Shown piece after piece: positions 48,468 to 56,919 of a stretch of 64,000 bases of DNA. The notes under the pieces were generated by a model. That model did no database searches, was not told where the DNA came from, and saw only the letters and a program-made list of their open reading frames with translations. Positions within the stretch are counted from its first letter, which is position 1; each line of letters opens with the position of its first letter. The position numbers were made by a program, and so were the translations under genes. The stretch lies in contig NZ_JAQIJT010000002.1 of NCBI RefSeq assembly GCF_036946125.1, positions 2,230,001 through 2,294,000 of the forward strand, written 5' to 3'. Source of the DNA: Sphingomonas adhaesiva. Its GTDB lineage: Bacteria; Pseudomonadota; Alphaproteobacteria; Sphingomonadales; Sphingomonadaceae.

Positions 48468-50294
48468 TCACCCCTTCGTCCGCGCGATATAGCGGTCGAC
48501 GTTCGCGCCCAGCACGTCGAGCGGCACGTTGCCGCCGCCGACCACCGCCTGATCGAAGTCGCGCAGGTCGTAGCGCGCGCCCAGCGCCGCCTTCGCGCGG
48601 TCGCGCAAGCCCACGATCTCGACCCGGCCGAGCATGTAGCCGCACGCCTGCCCCGGCCATGAGCAATAGCGGTCGACCTCGCTATAGGCGTTGCTTTGCG
48701 GCAGGCCGGTCGCCGCGATGAAGGTTTCGCGCGCCTGCTGGCGGGTCCAGCCCATCGCGTGGATGCCGGTGTCGACGACCAGCCGCACCGCGCGCCACGA
48801 CAGCCCCATCAGGTAGCCGAGCCGCCCGGCGGGATCGTCGGCGTACATGCCCAGTTCGTCCGCCAGCTGCTCGGCATAGAGCGCCCATCCCTCCGAATAG
48901 GCGTTGAAGGCCAGCACCGAGCGGATCAGCGGCAGCTGCTGCGCATATTCGCCTTGCCAGACGTGACCGGGAATCCCCTCGTGATAGACCAGATCGGGGA
49001 TGGTGACGCGGTTGTGGATCGTGGGATCGCCCAGATTGACCCACACCTTGCCCGGGATCGACCCGTCGAGCGAGCCGGGACCGCCATAGGCCGCGGGGGC
49101 GCCGGCCTCCTGCGCCTCCGGCATGCGGCGGATCTCCAGCCGGCCGGGGACGAGCGTGCGGAACGCGCGCGGCAGCTGCGGGCGGATCGCATCGATGCGC
49201 GCCTGCATATAGGCGACGATCTGGCGCCGGCCCGCGTCGTTCGCGGGGAAGGCGATGTCGGGGCGCTTCTGGAGCGCGATGGCGCGTTCGGCGACCGTCC
49301 CCTGCGTCAGCCCGAAGCCGCGCAGGATCACGTCCATCTGCGCCCCCAGTTCGACCAGCAACGTGCGGCCGAGCGCATGCATGTCCGCGGGCGTGCGCCG
49401 CGTCGTCGTGCTGGCGCGCAGCCCCCAGGCATACCATTCGGGGCCGTGCGGGCGCGTGCCCATGCCCGGCGCGTCGGTCGCGACGGCCCGCTGCGCGCGC
49501 AATTCCGCCAGCTGCCGCTCCAGCGCGGGGACGATCGCGCCCGTCACGATCCGCTGCGCGCGGGCGGTCCAGTCGCCGGGGATCGCCGCGCCCTTGCGCG
49601 CCAGCGGGCCGACCAGCGGGCCGTCCGGCTTCGCCGCCTCCGCGATGGTGCGCGTCATGCCGGCGATCGTGGTGTCGAGCAGGAAGGACGGCGGTACGAG
49701 CCCCTGCGCGCGCGCGGCACGGATGCGCGTCGTCTCGCCGTCCAGCTGCTGCGTCATCGCCGCCATGCGCGCCAGATACGCCTCCGCATCGGCGCGGGTC
49801 GCGACCGGCTGATCGCCGTCGAGCTGCTGCGGCACGTCGAGCCACGCGCCGACGTTCTGGATCACGACATAGGGCGTGTTGCGCCACTGGCCGATGGTGA
49901 CGTCGCCATAGGGGAGCGCCATGCCGTCGAGCGCGGTGCGGAACGCGCTGTCCGCGACCGCCAGGCTGGTCTGAGTCGCCTCGTCCACCCCGGTGCGCGG
50001 CACGCGGGCGAGCTGCGCCAGAGCCTGGGTCAGGAAGCGGCGGCGCTTCCCCACGCCGGCGGGGGTGCGATCCTCCGCCGCGCCGCGCAAGCCCGCGTGC
50101 GCGCCGGTGTCGACGCCGAGGCGGGTCGCCTGCGTCGGGTCGAGTTCGAGCAATTGCCAGGCGAAGCGGTCGAGCAGCGTATCGGCCGGGGTGGCGGACG
50201 CGGCGGCGGCGCGCACCGGGGCGGCGGCGAAGGCGGCCCCGGCGGCGAGCGTGGCGAGGGTGGCGCGGCGGGTGAGCGTGGTCGGATCGTTCAT
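48468..50294 (-). CDS. DUF885 exported protein, Tat signal
   Basis: 608-aa protein of the DUF885 family, probably a periplasmic metallopeptidase-like hydrolase. The N-terminus has a twin-arginine signal (TLTRRATLATLAAGAAFAAA). The C-terminal region carries DLVYHEGIPGHVWQGEYAQQ and AYSEGWALYAEQLADELGMY, which supply the HE and distant E expected for a zinc site. ATG 50294 is used; an upstream in-frame GTG at 50303 is possible. It is convergent with hisZ and lies 36 bp downstream of the glutathione transferase gene. Confidence 0.85.
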   Translation of the reverse strand: MNDPTTLTRRATLATLAAGAAFAAAPVRAAAASATPADTLLDRFAWQLLELDPTQATRLGVDTGAHAGLRGAAEDRTPAGVGKRRRFLTQALAQLARVPRTGVDEATQTSLAVADSAFRTALDGMALPYGDVTIGQWRNTPYVVIQNVGAWLDVPQQLDGDQPVATRADAEAYLARMAAMTQQLDGETTRIRAARAQGLVPPSFLLDTTIAGMTRTIAEAAKPDGPLVGPLARKGAAIPGDWTARAQRIVTGAIVPALERQLAELRAQRAVATDAPGMGTRPHGPEWYAWGLRASTTTRRTPADMHALGRTLLVELGAQMDVILRGFGLTQGTVAERAIALQKRPDIAFPANDAGRRQIVAYMQARIDAIRPQLPRAFRTLVPGRLEIRRMPEAQEAGAPAAYGGPGSLDGSIPGKVWVNLGDPTIHNRVTIPDLVYHEGIPGHVWQGEYAQQLPLIRSVLAFNAYSEGWALYAEQLADELGMYADDPAGRLGYLMGLSWRAVRLVVDTGIHAMGWTRQQARETFIAATGLPQSNAYSEVDRYCSWPGQACGYMLGRVEIVGLRDRAKAALGARYDLRDFDQAVVGGGNVPLDVLGANVDRYIARTKG

Positions 50295-50330
50295 CCGCGC
50301 CACGCTACACCGCTGGCAACGCCGGTCAAT

Positions 50331-50957
50331 TCACCGACGGAACGCCGGGTCGCCGCCGCGCGCGATCGCGGCCCGATACGCCGGGCGCGCCTTCAGCCGG
50401 GCGAGCCAGTCCTGGATCGCGGGCGTCGCGTCGCCGGGTGCCGCGGCGTCGAGCAGTTCGGCGACGAAGGCCAGGTTGACGTCGGCGCCGGTCGGCTCGG
50501 CCCCGACGACATAGGGGCTCGTCGCCAGCGTGGCGGCGATATAGTCGCGGTGACGGACCAGCTCGTCGTCGATCCGCGCGCGCAGCGGCGGCGTCTCTCC
50601 GCCGCGGGTGGTGACGTACAGGTTGAGCATCACCGGCAGCATCGCGGACCCTTCCGCATAATGCAGCCACATCTGGTAGCGGTCATAGTCCGCGGCGGCG
50701 GGATCGGGCGCGAACCGGCCGTGGCCGTGGCGGCGGATGAGATAGTCGATGATCGCGCCGGACTCGATCAGCGTCACGTCGCCGTCCTCGATCACCGGCG
50801 ACTTGCCGAGCGCGTTGACGCGTTCCAGCTCGGGCGGGGCGAGCCGGGTCCTGGGATCGCGGCTGTATTCGACCAGCTCGTAGGGGAGGCCGAGCTCCTC
50901 CAGCAGCCACAGCACGCGGAACGAGCGCGACTGTTCCAGATGGTGCACGCGGATCAT
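50331..50957 (-). CDS. Glutathione S-transferase
   Basis: 208-aa cytosolic GST: N-terminal thioredoxin-like domain (HHLEQSRSFRVLWLLEELGL, with the Ser-Arg-Ser region at the catalytic position; SPVIEDGDVTLIESGAII is the glutathione-binding segment) and an all-helical C-terminal domain. AGGAGAG precedes ATG 50957. The gene is followed by DUF885 on the same strand. It conjugates or reduces electrophiles with glutathione; substrate unknown. Confidence 0.9.
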   Translation of the reverse strand: MIRVHHLEQSRSFRVLWLLEELGLPYELVEYSRDPRTRLAPPELERVNALGKSPVIEDGDVTLIESGAIIDYLIRRHGHGRFAPDPAAADYDRYQMWLHYAEGSAMLPVMLNLYVTTRGGETPPLRARIDDELVRHRDYIAATLATSPYVVGAEPTGADVNLAFVAELLDAAAPGDATPAIQDWLARLKARPAYRAAIARGGDPAFRR

Positions 50958-51030
50958 GACCGGCCTCTCCTTGTTGGTTGGCGCCAACTGTCGAAGGTCG
51001 GGAGGTGGTTGTCGAGAGGGGACACCAGCC

Positions 51031-51108
51031 GTCACTCCGGACTGGTTCGAAAGCGCTGCGAACGTCGTGGATCGCTGGACAATGTCACCGTTTCCCCGGC
51101 GAAGGCGG
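51031..51108. repeat. Repeat G, leading into the tandem array
   Basis: Start of the 820-bp gene-free gap 50958-51777. GTCACTCCGGACTGGTTCG...TGCGAACGTCGTGGATCGCT, then a CCCCGGCGAAGGC arm. A clearly related stretch lies at 58145-58219. Confidence 0.65.
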
Positions 51109-51110
51109 GG

Positions 51111-51599
51111 CCTTTGCAGAACAGGTGCAACGGCATCGAGCCCTCGCCGTGCTCCTGCGCGGGCAGGAGCCCCGGGCCCAGCAGAACAACGCCTGATGGG
51201 ACCTGCAACCCTGGGCTCCTGCCTTCGCAGGAGCACGGCATAGCCCTTTGCAAAGGTCCCGCGAAGGCCGGGGCCTTTGCAGAACAGGTGCAACGGCATC
51301 GAGCCCACGCCGTGCTCCTGCGCAGGCAGGAGGCCAGGGCCCAGCAGAACAACGCCTGATGGGACCTGCAACGCTGGGCTCCTGCCTACGCAGGAGCACG
51401 GCGTAGCCCTTTGCAAAGGTCCCGCGAAGGCCGGGGCCTTTGCAGAACAGGTGCAACGGCATCGAGCCCTCGCCGTGCTCCTGCGCAGGCAGGAGCCCAG
51501 GGCCCAGCACATCAACGCCTTATGGGATCTGCAACGCTGGGCTCCTGCCTTCGCAGGAGCACGGCGTAGCCTTTTGCAAAGGGCCCGCCTTCGCCGGGG
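51111..51599. repeat. Three tandem copies of a 163-bp unit, family E
   Basis: Units begin at 51111, 51274 and 51437 with CCTTTGCAGAACAGGTGCAA; spacing is exactly 163 bp. Each holds GCTCCTGCGCAGGCAGGAGC and GCTCCTGCCTTCGCAGGAGC hairpins, which are also complementary to each other, and the perfect palindrome CCTTTGCAAAGG (e.g. 51245-51256). Long open frames across the array are artefacts of the repeat. Confidence 0.92.
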
Positions 51600-51640
51600 A
51601 ACAATGAGACTTCGAGCTGTCGCAGAGGTTTCGACTTACT

Positions 51641-51719
51641 CCGGGGTCCAGGGTTCCGCGCGCCTCGCGGTCGCTTGGCGCGCGGAACCCTGGATGCCGG
51701 AACAAGTCCGGCATGACGG
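51641..51719. repeat. Palindromic repeat pair, family A
   Basis: CCGGGGTCCAGGGTTCCGCG and the inverted CGCGGAACCCTGGATGCCGG, then CATGACGG; closes the repeat-rich gap before the small beta-rich protein. Confidence 0.8.
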
Positions 51720-51777
51720 GGTGGGCGCGGGCGGCCCGTCGCCACCCGCGCCGTGTCGTGCGGCTCGCGCGCGCCGG

Positions 51778-52077
51778 TCAGGCGGTGCGGGTGCCGTTCA
51801 GCGGGAAGCTGCCGAAGGCGCCGGCGCCGACGTTGCCGGTGATCGTGTCGCCGTCCACCGTCGCGGTGATGTCGAGCGTCATCGGCATCGGCGAGGTCAT
51901 CTGCTGCTTCCACGACAGCGTGTTGCCGTCCACCTTGCCCGAGACGTCGCTGGCGCCCATCGCGCCCGACGCCTGGCCGGTGAACGTGTCGCCGTCCTGC
52001 GTCACCGTCAGCTTCAGGTTCTGGTCGCCCAGCGGCGACTTCACCGTGCAATCGTAGCTTCCGTCCACTCCGGCCAT
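51778..52077 (-). CDS. Small beta-rich protein, function unknown
   Basis: 99-aa cytoplasmic-looking protein without a signal peptide, built of repeating beta-type segments: LKLTVTQDGDTFTGQASG, DVSGKVDGNTLSWKQQM, LDITATVDGDTITGNVG. AAGGAGAG precedes ATG 52077. The start is 11 bp after the stop of the M16 peptidase gene, so co-transcription is likely. Similar small proteins occur in sphingomonads, as far as I recall, without assigned function. Confidence 0.75.
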   Translation of the reverse strand: MAGVDGSYDCTVKSPLGDQNLKLTVTQDGDTFTGQASGAMGASDVSGKVDGNTLSWKQQMTSPMPMTLDITATVDGDTITGNVGAGAFGSFPLNGTRTA

Positions 52078-52088
52078 GCTGCTCTCCT

Positions 52089-54956
52089 TTACTGGGCGCC
52101 CGCGGTCGGTGCCGCGGACGTGCCGGCCACCCGGGCGGCGGGAATGACCTCGACCGGCAGGCCGAGCGAGTCAAGCTGCGGCTTCACCTTCGCCGCCTCG
52201 CCCACGACGACCCACGCCATCTTCGCCGGATCGATCGCACGGTCGAGCGCGGCCTGCACCTGATCGCGGGTCAGCGCACGGTACCGCGTGGTGATCGTGG
52301 CGTAATAATCGTCCGGCCGGCGATAGAGGTCGTTGGCCTGCATCGCCGACAGCACGTCGAGCGACGTCTCGAAATTGCCCGACAGCGAACGCGTGCCCGC
52401 ATTGATGGCGCGGTCGAACTCCGCCGGGGTCATCGGCTGCGTCGTCAGATAATCCGCGATCCCGCGGCGCAGCGCGGTCAGGCTCGGCCCGGTCTGGTCG
52501 GCCTGTACCGGGGCGGAGACGACATAGGGCGCGGCGAACGCGTTGCGGCTGAAATTGCCGCCGACGCCGTAGGACCAGTGCTTCTGCTCGCGCAGGTCCA
52601 TGTTGAGTCGGCCGAGGAAGCCGGCGCCCAGGGCGTCGTTCGCGACCTGCACCGGCAGCAGGTCGTCGGTCCCCTTCAACCCGGTCTGCATGCCGCCCTG
52701 GATCAGCGACTGCGGGCTGTCGGGCCGGTCGATCAGGACGATCCGCGGCGAGACCGAGGCGATCGTCGCGGGGAAGGTCTTGGTGCCCGCCGGCCCGGTC
52801 GCGCGCCAGTCGCCCAGCTGCCGGTCGAACACCGCGCGCACCTCCGCCAGCGGACGATCGGACACGACGAAGATCTTCGCCTTGTCGGGGCGCAGCCACG
52901 CCTGCTGGAACGCGACCAGATCGCCGCGGGTCAGCGCGGCGACCGCCTTCGGATCGCCCGACCCCTGCGACTTGGCATAGGGCGTGCCGGGCGACATCAG
53001 CCGCGGCAGCACGCGCGCGGCGAGGCCGTTGGGGCTGGTGAGCTCCTGCGCGATCTGCGTCAGCTGCTGCGTCTTGACGCGCGTCAGCTCGCCCTCCGGG
53101 AAGGCGGGGTTGCGCGCGATGTCAGCCCATAGCGCGGTGCCCGCGACGAGGTTCGCGCTGGGGACGCGCAGCGACAGCGTCGTGCGGTCCTGGCTGTTGC
53201 CGGTGCCGATGTCCGCGCCCAGCCGCTCCTTCGCCTCCGCCAGCGCGATCGACGACATGGTCGCGGTGCCCTCATCCAGCATCGCCAGCGTCAGCTGCCC
53301 GGTGCCCAGCTTCCCCTCGACATCGGCGGCGATGCCGGCATCGAAGCTCAGCACCGCCTGCGTCACCGGGACGGTATCGCGCTGCGCATAGACCAGCTCG
53401 ATCCCGTTCGACAGCTGTGTGCGCTGGACCGCGGGGAAGCTGAGATCGGCGACCCGATCGACCGCGGGGATCGGGCCGCGATCGCCCGTGACCGCGGGCG
53501 CCGCCTCGGCCGGCACGTCCTTGTGCGGCGGCACCTGCGCCTCGGCATAGGCGTCGCGCGCGCCGGGGACGATCGACAGCTGATAGGCGGGGCGGGTCAG
53601 CCACCTGCCCGCCGCGGCCTTCACGCTCGCGGGGGTCTGCGCGGCGAGCGCGGCCAGCTCCTTCTTGTAATGCGCGGGATCGCCCGAATAGAGCGCGCCC
53701 TCCGCCAGCGCGACCGCCTTGCCGCCGAAGCCGCCGACCGATTCCAGCCCGCCGATGCGCTCGGACACGGTGCTGGTGACGTAGCGCTTCACCTCGTCCG
53801 CGGTGGGGCCGGTGCGGAGAAAATCGGCGACCAGCGCGTCGAGCCGCTTCGACACTACCGCCGCGTCGACGCCGGGGCGGACGATCGCCATGACCTGAAA
53901 CATGCCCAGCTGCGCCATCGGCTGGTAGGACGCCGACGCCGACACCGCCAGCTTCTCGCCCTTCACCAGCACGTTGTCGAAGCGCGAGCTGGCCAGCCCG
54001 CCCAGCACGCCCGCCGCGACGTCGAGCGCGGCGGCGTCCTTGTCGTTGATGCCCGGGACGGCCCATTCCCTGACGATCATGGTGGCGGCGACGCGGTCCT
54101 TCATCACCTCGCTCGCCGGACCGGGCAGCGACGCCGGGATCGGCGCGGGCGGCGCGACGCTCCTCGGCCCCGCGGGGATCGCGCCGAAATACTTCTCCAC
54201 CTTCGCGCGCGCGGTCGCGACATCGACGTCGCCGGCCAGTACCAGCACCGCGTTGTTGGGGCCGTAGTGATCGCGGAACCACGCCTTCACGTCGGCCAGG
54301 CTGGCGGCGTCGAGATCCGCCATCGAGCCGATCGTGGTGTGGCCGTAAGGGTGGCCGGCGGGGAACAATCCCTCCACCAGCTTGTAGCGGCGCAGGCCGT
54401 AGGGCTGGTTGTCGCCCTGTCGCTTCTCGTTCTGGACGACGCCGCGCTGGACGTCGAGCGTCCGCTGCGTGATCGCGCCCGTCAGATACCCCATGCGGTC
54501 AGATTCGAGGAAGAGCGCGCGGTCCAGCGCCGCGGTCGGCACCGTCTCGAAATAATTGGTGCGGTCGAAGCTGGTGGTGCCGTTGACGTCGGTCGCGCCG
54601 ACCTGCTCCAGCGGTTCGAAGAAGTCGCCGGGCGCATTCTCGCTGCCGTTGAACATCAGATGCTCGAACAGATGCGCGAAGCCGGTCTTGCCCCTGGGCT
54701 CGTGCTTGGAGCCGACGTCGTACCACACGCTGACCGCGACGACCGGCGCCTTGCGATCGGTGTGGACGATGACGCGCAGGCCGTTCGACAGCGTGAACTG
54801 CTGGAACGGGATGTCGACCGCCCTGACGAGGTCGGCCACCGGCGCGGCGGCGGGCAGCGCGGCGCCCGTCGTCTGCGCCGTCGCAGGGGTGGCGGGGGCA
54901 AGGGCGGTCAGGACGGCCAGCGCGGTGCCGGTCGCCAGAAACGGACGGTACGCCAA
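52089..54956 (-). CDS. M16 (pitrilysin-type) zinc peptidase, two-domain
   Basis: 955-aa exported peptidase. Zinc site HLFEH (His95, Glu98, His99) with the distal Glu in VVQNEKRQG; the second M16 half (from about residue 520, VQRTQLSNGIELVYAQRD) lacks the zinc motif, as usual for the inactive half. Start is TTG 54956: GGAG sits 8 bases upstream and the codon opens a clean signal peptide (AYRPFLATGTALAVLTALAP then ATPATA). Longer in-frame extensions run into the divergent marR control region. It degrades peptides in the periplasm. Confidence 0.9.
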   Translation of the reverse strand: MAYRPFLATGTALAVLTALAPATPATAQTTGAALPAAAPVADLVRAVDIPFQQFTLSNGLRVIVHTDRKAPVVAVSVWYDVGSKHEPRGKTGFAHLFEHLMFNGSENAPGDFFEPLEQVGATDVNGTTSFDRTNYFETVPTAALDRALFLESDRMGYLTGAITQRTLDVQRGVVQNEKRQGDNQPYGLRRYKLVEGLFPAGHPYGHTTIGSMADLDAASLADVKAWFRDHYGPNNAVLVLAGDVDVATARAKVEKYFGAIPAGPRSVAPPAPIPASLPGPASEVMKDRVAATMIVREWAVPGINDKDAAALDVAAGVLGGLASSRFDNVLVKGEKLAVSASASYQPMAQLGMFQVMAIVRPGVDAAVVSKRLDALVADFLRTGPTADEVKRYVTSTVSERIGGLESVGGFGGKAVALAEGALYSGDPAHYKKELAALAAQTPASVKAAAGRWLTRPAYQLSIVPGARDAYAEAQVPPHKDVPAEAAPAVTGDRGPIPAVDRVADLSFPAVQRTQLSNGIELVYAQRDTVPVTQAVLSFDAGIAADVEGKLGTGQLTLAMLDEGTATMSSIALAEAKERLGADIGTGNSQDRTTLSLRVPSANLVAGTALWADIARNPAFPEGELTRVKTQQLTQIAQELTSPNGLAARVLPRLMSPGTPYAKSQGSGDPKAVAALTRGDLVAFQQAWLRPDKAKIFVVSDRPLAEVRAVFDRQLGDWRATGPAGTKTFPATIASVSPRIVLIDRPDSPQSLIQGGMQTGLKGTDDLLPVQVANDALGAGFLGRLNMDLREQKHWSYGVGGNFSRNAFAAPYVVSAPVQADQTGPSLTALRRGIADYLTTQPMTPAEFDRAINAGTRSLSGNFETSLDVLSAMQANDLYRRPDDYYATITTRYRALTRDQVQAALDRAIDPAKMAWVVVGEAAKVKPQLDSLGLPVEVIPAARVAGTSAAPTAGAQ

Positions 54957-55040
54957 GCAGGATACTCCGGTAACATGAGTTACGATCTTCCATAGCACGC
55001 CCCACCCTGCCCGCAAGCTGAACGAGATGGCGATTGACTG

Positions 55041-55067
55041 CCATCGCAATGATTGCCAATGCAATGG
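55041..55067. promoter_or_regulatory. Nested dyad, candidate MarR operator
   Basis: CCATCGCAATG, 5-bp spacer, CAATGCAATGG: arms match at 9 of 11 positions. Inside it, GCAAT-G-ATTGC and ATTGC-CAAT-GCAAT are perfect short dyads. It lies between the divergent M16 and marR genes and overlaps possible marR start codons. Confidence 0.6.
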
Positions 55068-55534
55068 TTGTGAGCTTCTACGATCCGTCCAACTTCTTCC
55101 CCGATACGTCGGTCGGCTATCTGATCCGCGTCTGCAACCAGCTGGGCATGGCGCGGCTGGACCAGGCGTTCGCGGACGAGGGCGTGACCGCGGTGCAATG
55201 GTCCGCGCTGATCGGCATCCATCTCGCGCCCGCGCCGACCTGCGCCGCGCTGGCGCGGGACATGGCGCATGACAAGGGCGCGATGACGCGGATGATCGAT
55301 GCGCTGGAGGCGAAGGGCTGGGTCGTGCGCGCGCGCGACGATGGCGATCGCCGCATCGTCAACCTGGCACTGACCGCGGAGGGCGAGGCGGCGGCGATGC
55401 GCTGTCGTGCGCGCGCGATCGATTGCTGGAACGCGCTGTTCGCCGACTGGTCGCACGCCGAGATCCACACCTTCATCGCGCAGCTGCAACGGCTGCGCCG
55501 CACGCTGGAGTCCGCCCCCTCATGCGCCGCCTGA
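55064..55534 (+). CDS. MarR-family transcriptional regulator
   Basis: 156 aa from ATG 55064 (in-frame TTG 55034 and ATG 55049 would add 10 or 5 residues). Winged helix region LARDMAHDKGAMTRMIDALE and wing RDDGDRRIVNLALTAEGE are typical of MarR. It is the first gene of marR-nodT-emrA-emrB and overlaps the outer-membrane factor gene by 13 bp, so it most likely represses the efflux operon and releases on binding a toxic aromatic compound. Confidence 0.9.
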   Translation: MVVSFYDPSNFFPDTSVGYLIRVCNQLGMARLDQAFADEGVTAVQWSALIGIHLAPAPTCAALARDMAHDKGAMTRMIDALEAKGWVVRARDDGDRRIVNLALTAEGEAAAMRCRARAIDCWNALFADWSHAEIHTFIAQLQRLRRTLESAPSCAA

Positions 55535-56919
55535 TCCTGCTGGCCACCCTGCTGACGGGGGCGTGCGCGATCCCCGCCTCGCCGCCCGCGACCGTCTCGC
55601 GCACCGCCGCCGATCTCGCGCTGGCGGGACCGTCGGTGGCGCTGGCGCCCGACTGGTGGAGCGCGATCGGCGATCCGCAGCTGGACCGGCTGGTCGCGGA
55701 TGCGCTGGCGGGCAACCCGTCGCTCGACGTCGCCGCGGCGCGCGTGCGCCAGGCGCAGGCGGCGCTGGCGCGGCAGGATGCGGAGCTGAACCCCGACGTG
55801 TCGCTCGACGCGCAGGTACAGGCGGCGCGGCTGTCGGGGAACTACACCATCCCGCCCCCCTTCGGCGGGACGGTCCGCATCCTGGGCACCGGCCAGGCCG
55901 GGCTCGCCTGGAACCTGGACCTGTTCGGGCGGCAGAAGGCGGCGATCGCGAGCGCCGCGGCGCAGGCCCGCGCGGCCGGGTACGACGCCGCCGCCGCGCG
56001 GCTGATGCTCGCGGGCGCGGTGGTGCAGAGCTATGCCGAGGTGGCGCGGGCGGAGCGGCGGGCGCAGATCGCGACGCGCACCATCGGCACGCGCGAACAG
56101 TCGCTGGGGCTGGTGCAGGTGCGCGAGCGCAACCGGCTGGCGAGCCGGATCGACGTCGCGGCGGCGAACACGCTGCTGGCACAGGCGAGGGGCGCGCTGA
56201 TCCAGGCGCAGGCCGCGCGCGCGCTGGCGGTCAACGCGCTGGCGGCGCTGGCCGGGCGCGGCAGCGATTATGCCGCCGCGATCCAGCCGACGCGGCTGCC
56301 GGTCGACGCCGCGCTGCCGGTCCCCGCGGTCCTGCCCGCCGACCTGCTCGCGCGCCGGGCCGACGTGGCCGCGGCGCAGGCGCGGGTCGAGGCGGCGGCG
56401 GCCGGGCGACAGGTCGCGCGGCGGGCCTTCTATCCCAACATCAACCTGTCGGCGCTGATCGGATTGCAGGCGGTGGGGATCGGCAATTTCCTCGACCTCG
56501 ATTCGGGCACTGCGGGCGGCGGCGCGGCGCTCCATCTGCCGCTGTTCGATTCCGGGCGGCGCAAGGCGGACCTGGCCGGGGCCACCGCCGCGCTCGACGT
56601 CGCCACCGCCAGCTATAACGAGGCGGTGGTGGGCGCCGCGCGCGAGGCGGCGGACGGCATCGCGCGCGTCCGCGCCGCCGATGCCGCGCGCGTGCAGCAG
56701 GCCGCGGTGGTGCGCGGCTTTGCGGAAACCAACCGGCTGAACGCGGTGCGCGTCGCCTCCGGGCTGAACAGCCGCCTCGACCTGGTCGACAACGACGTCC
56801 GGCTGCTCGACGCGGAGCTTGCCGCCGCCAGCCTCTCGATCGACGCGCTGACCGCGCGCGCCCAACTCGCGACCGCCTTGGGCGGCGGCTTCGCGCCCGT
56901 GCAGGAACCCGCCCGATGA
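55522..56919 (+). CDS. Outer-membrane efflux lipoprotein, NodT/OprM type
   Basis: 465-aa outer-membrane channel of a tripartite pump. Lipoprotein signal MRRLILLATLLTGAC, Cys15, then two OEP repeats with the usual long helices (ARVRQAQAALARQDAELNPD, PADLLARRADVAAAQARVEA, LRRADV-like motif). C-terminal half carries NLSALIGLQAVG and RLDLVDNDVRLLDAEL. It overlaps marR by 13 bp and emrA by 4 bp. It forms the exit duct for EmrA/EmrB. Confidence 0.92.
   Translation: MRRLILLATLLTGACAIPASPPATVSRTAADLALAGPSVALAPDWWSAIGDPQLDRLVADALAGNPSLDVAAARVRQAQAALARQDAELNPDVSLDAQVQAARLSGNYTIPPPFGGTVRILGTGQAGLAWNLDLFGRQKAAIASAAAQARAAGYDAAAARLMLAGAVVQSYAEVARAERRAQIATRTIGTREQSLGLVQVRERNRLASRIDVAAANTLLAQARGALIQAQAARALAVNALAALAGRGSDYAAAIQPTRLPVDAALPVPAVLPADLLARRADVAAAQARVEAAAAGRQVARRAFYPNINLSALIGLQAVGIGNFLDLDSGTAGGGAALHLPLFDSGRRKADLAGATAALDVATASYNEAVVGAAREAADGIARVRAADAARVQQAAVVRGFAETNRLNAVRVASGLNSRLDLVDNDVRLLDAELAAASLSIDALTARAQLATALGGGFAPVQEPAR

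Noticed and set aside
51032..51515. Several overlapping frames of 95-140 codons in both strands over the tandem array
   Set aside because: They repeat the same peptide with the 163-bp period, an artefact of the repeat. Only the glutathione transferase part downstream is a gene.
51111..51599. Possible CRISPR array
   Set aside because: Units are 163 bp and repeat over their whole length; there are no short repeats with unique spacers and no cas genes.
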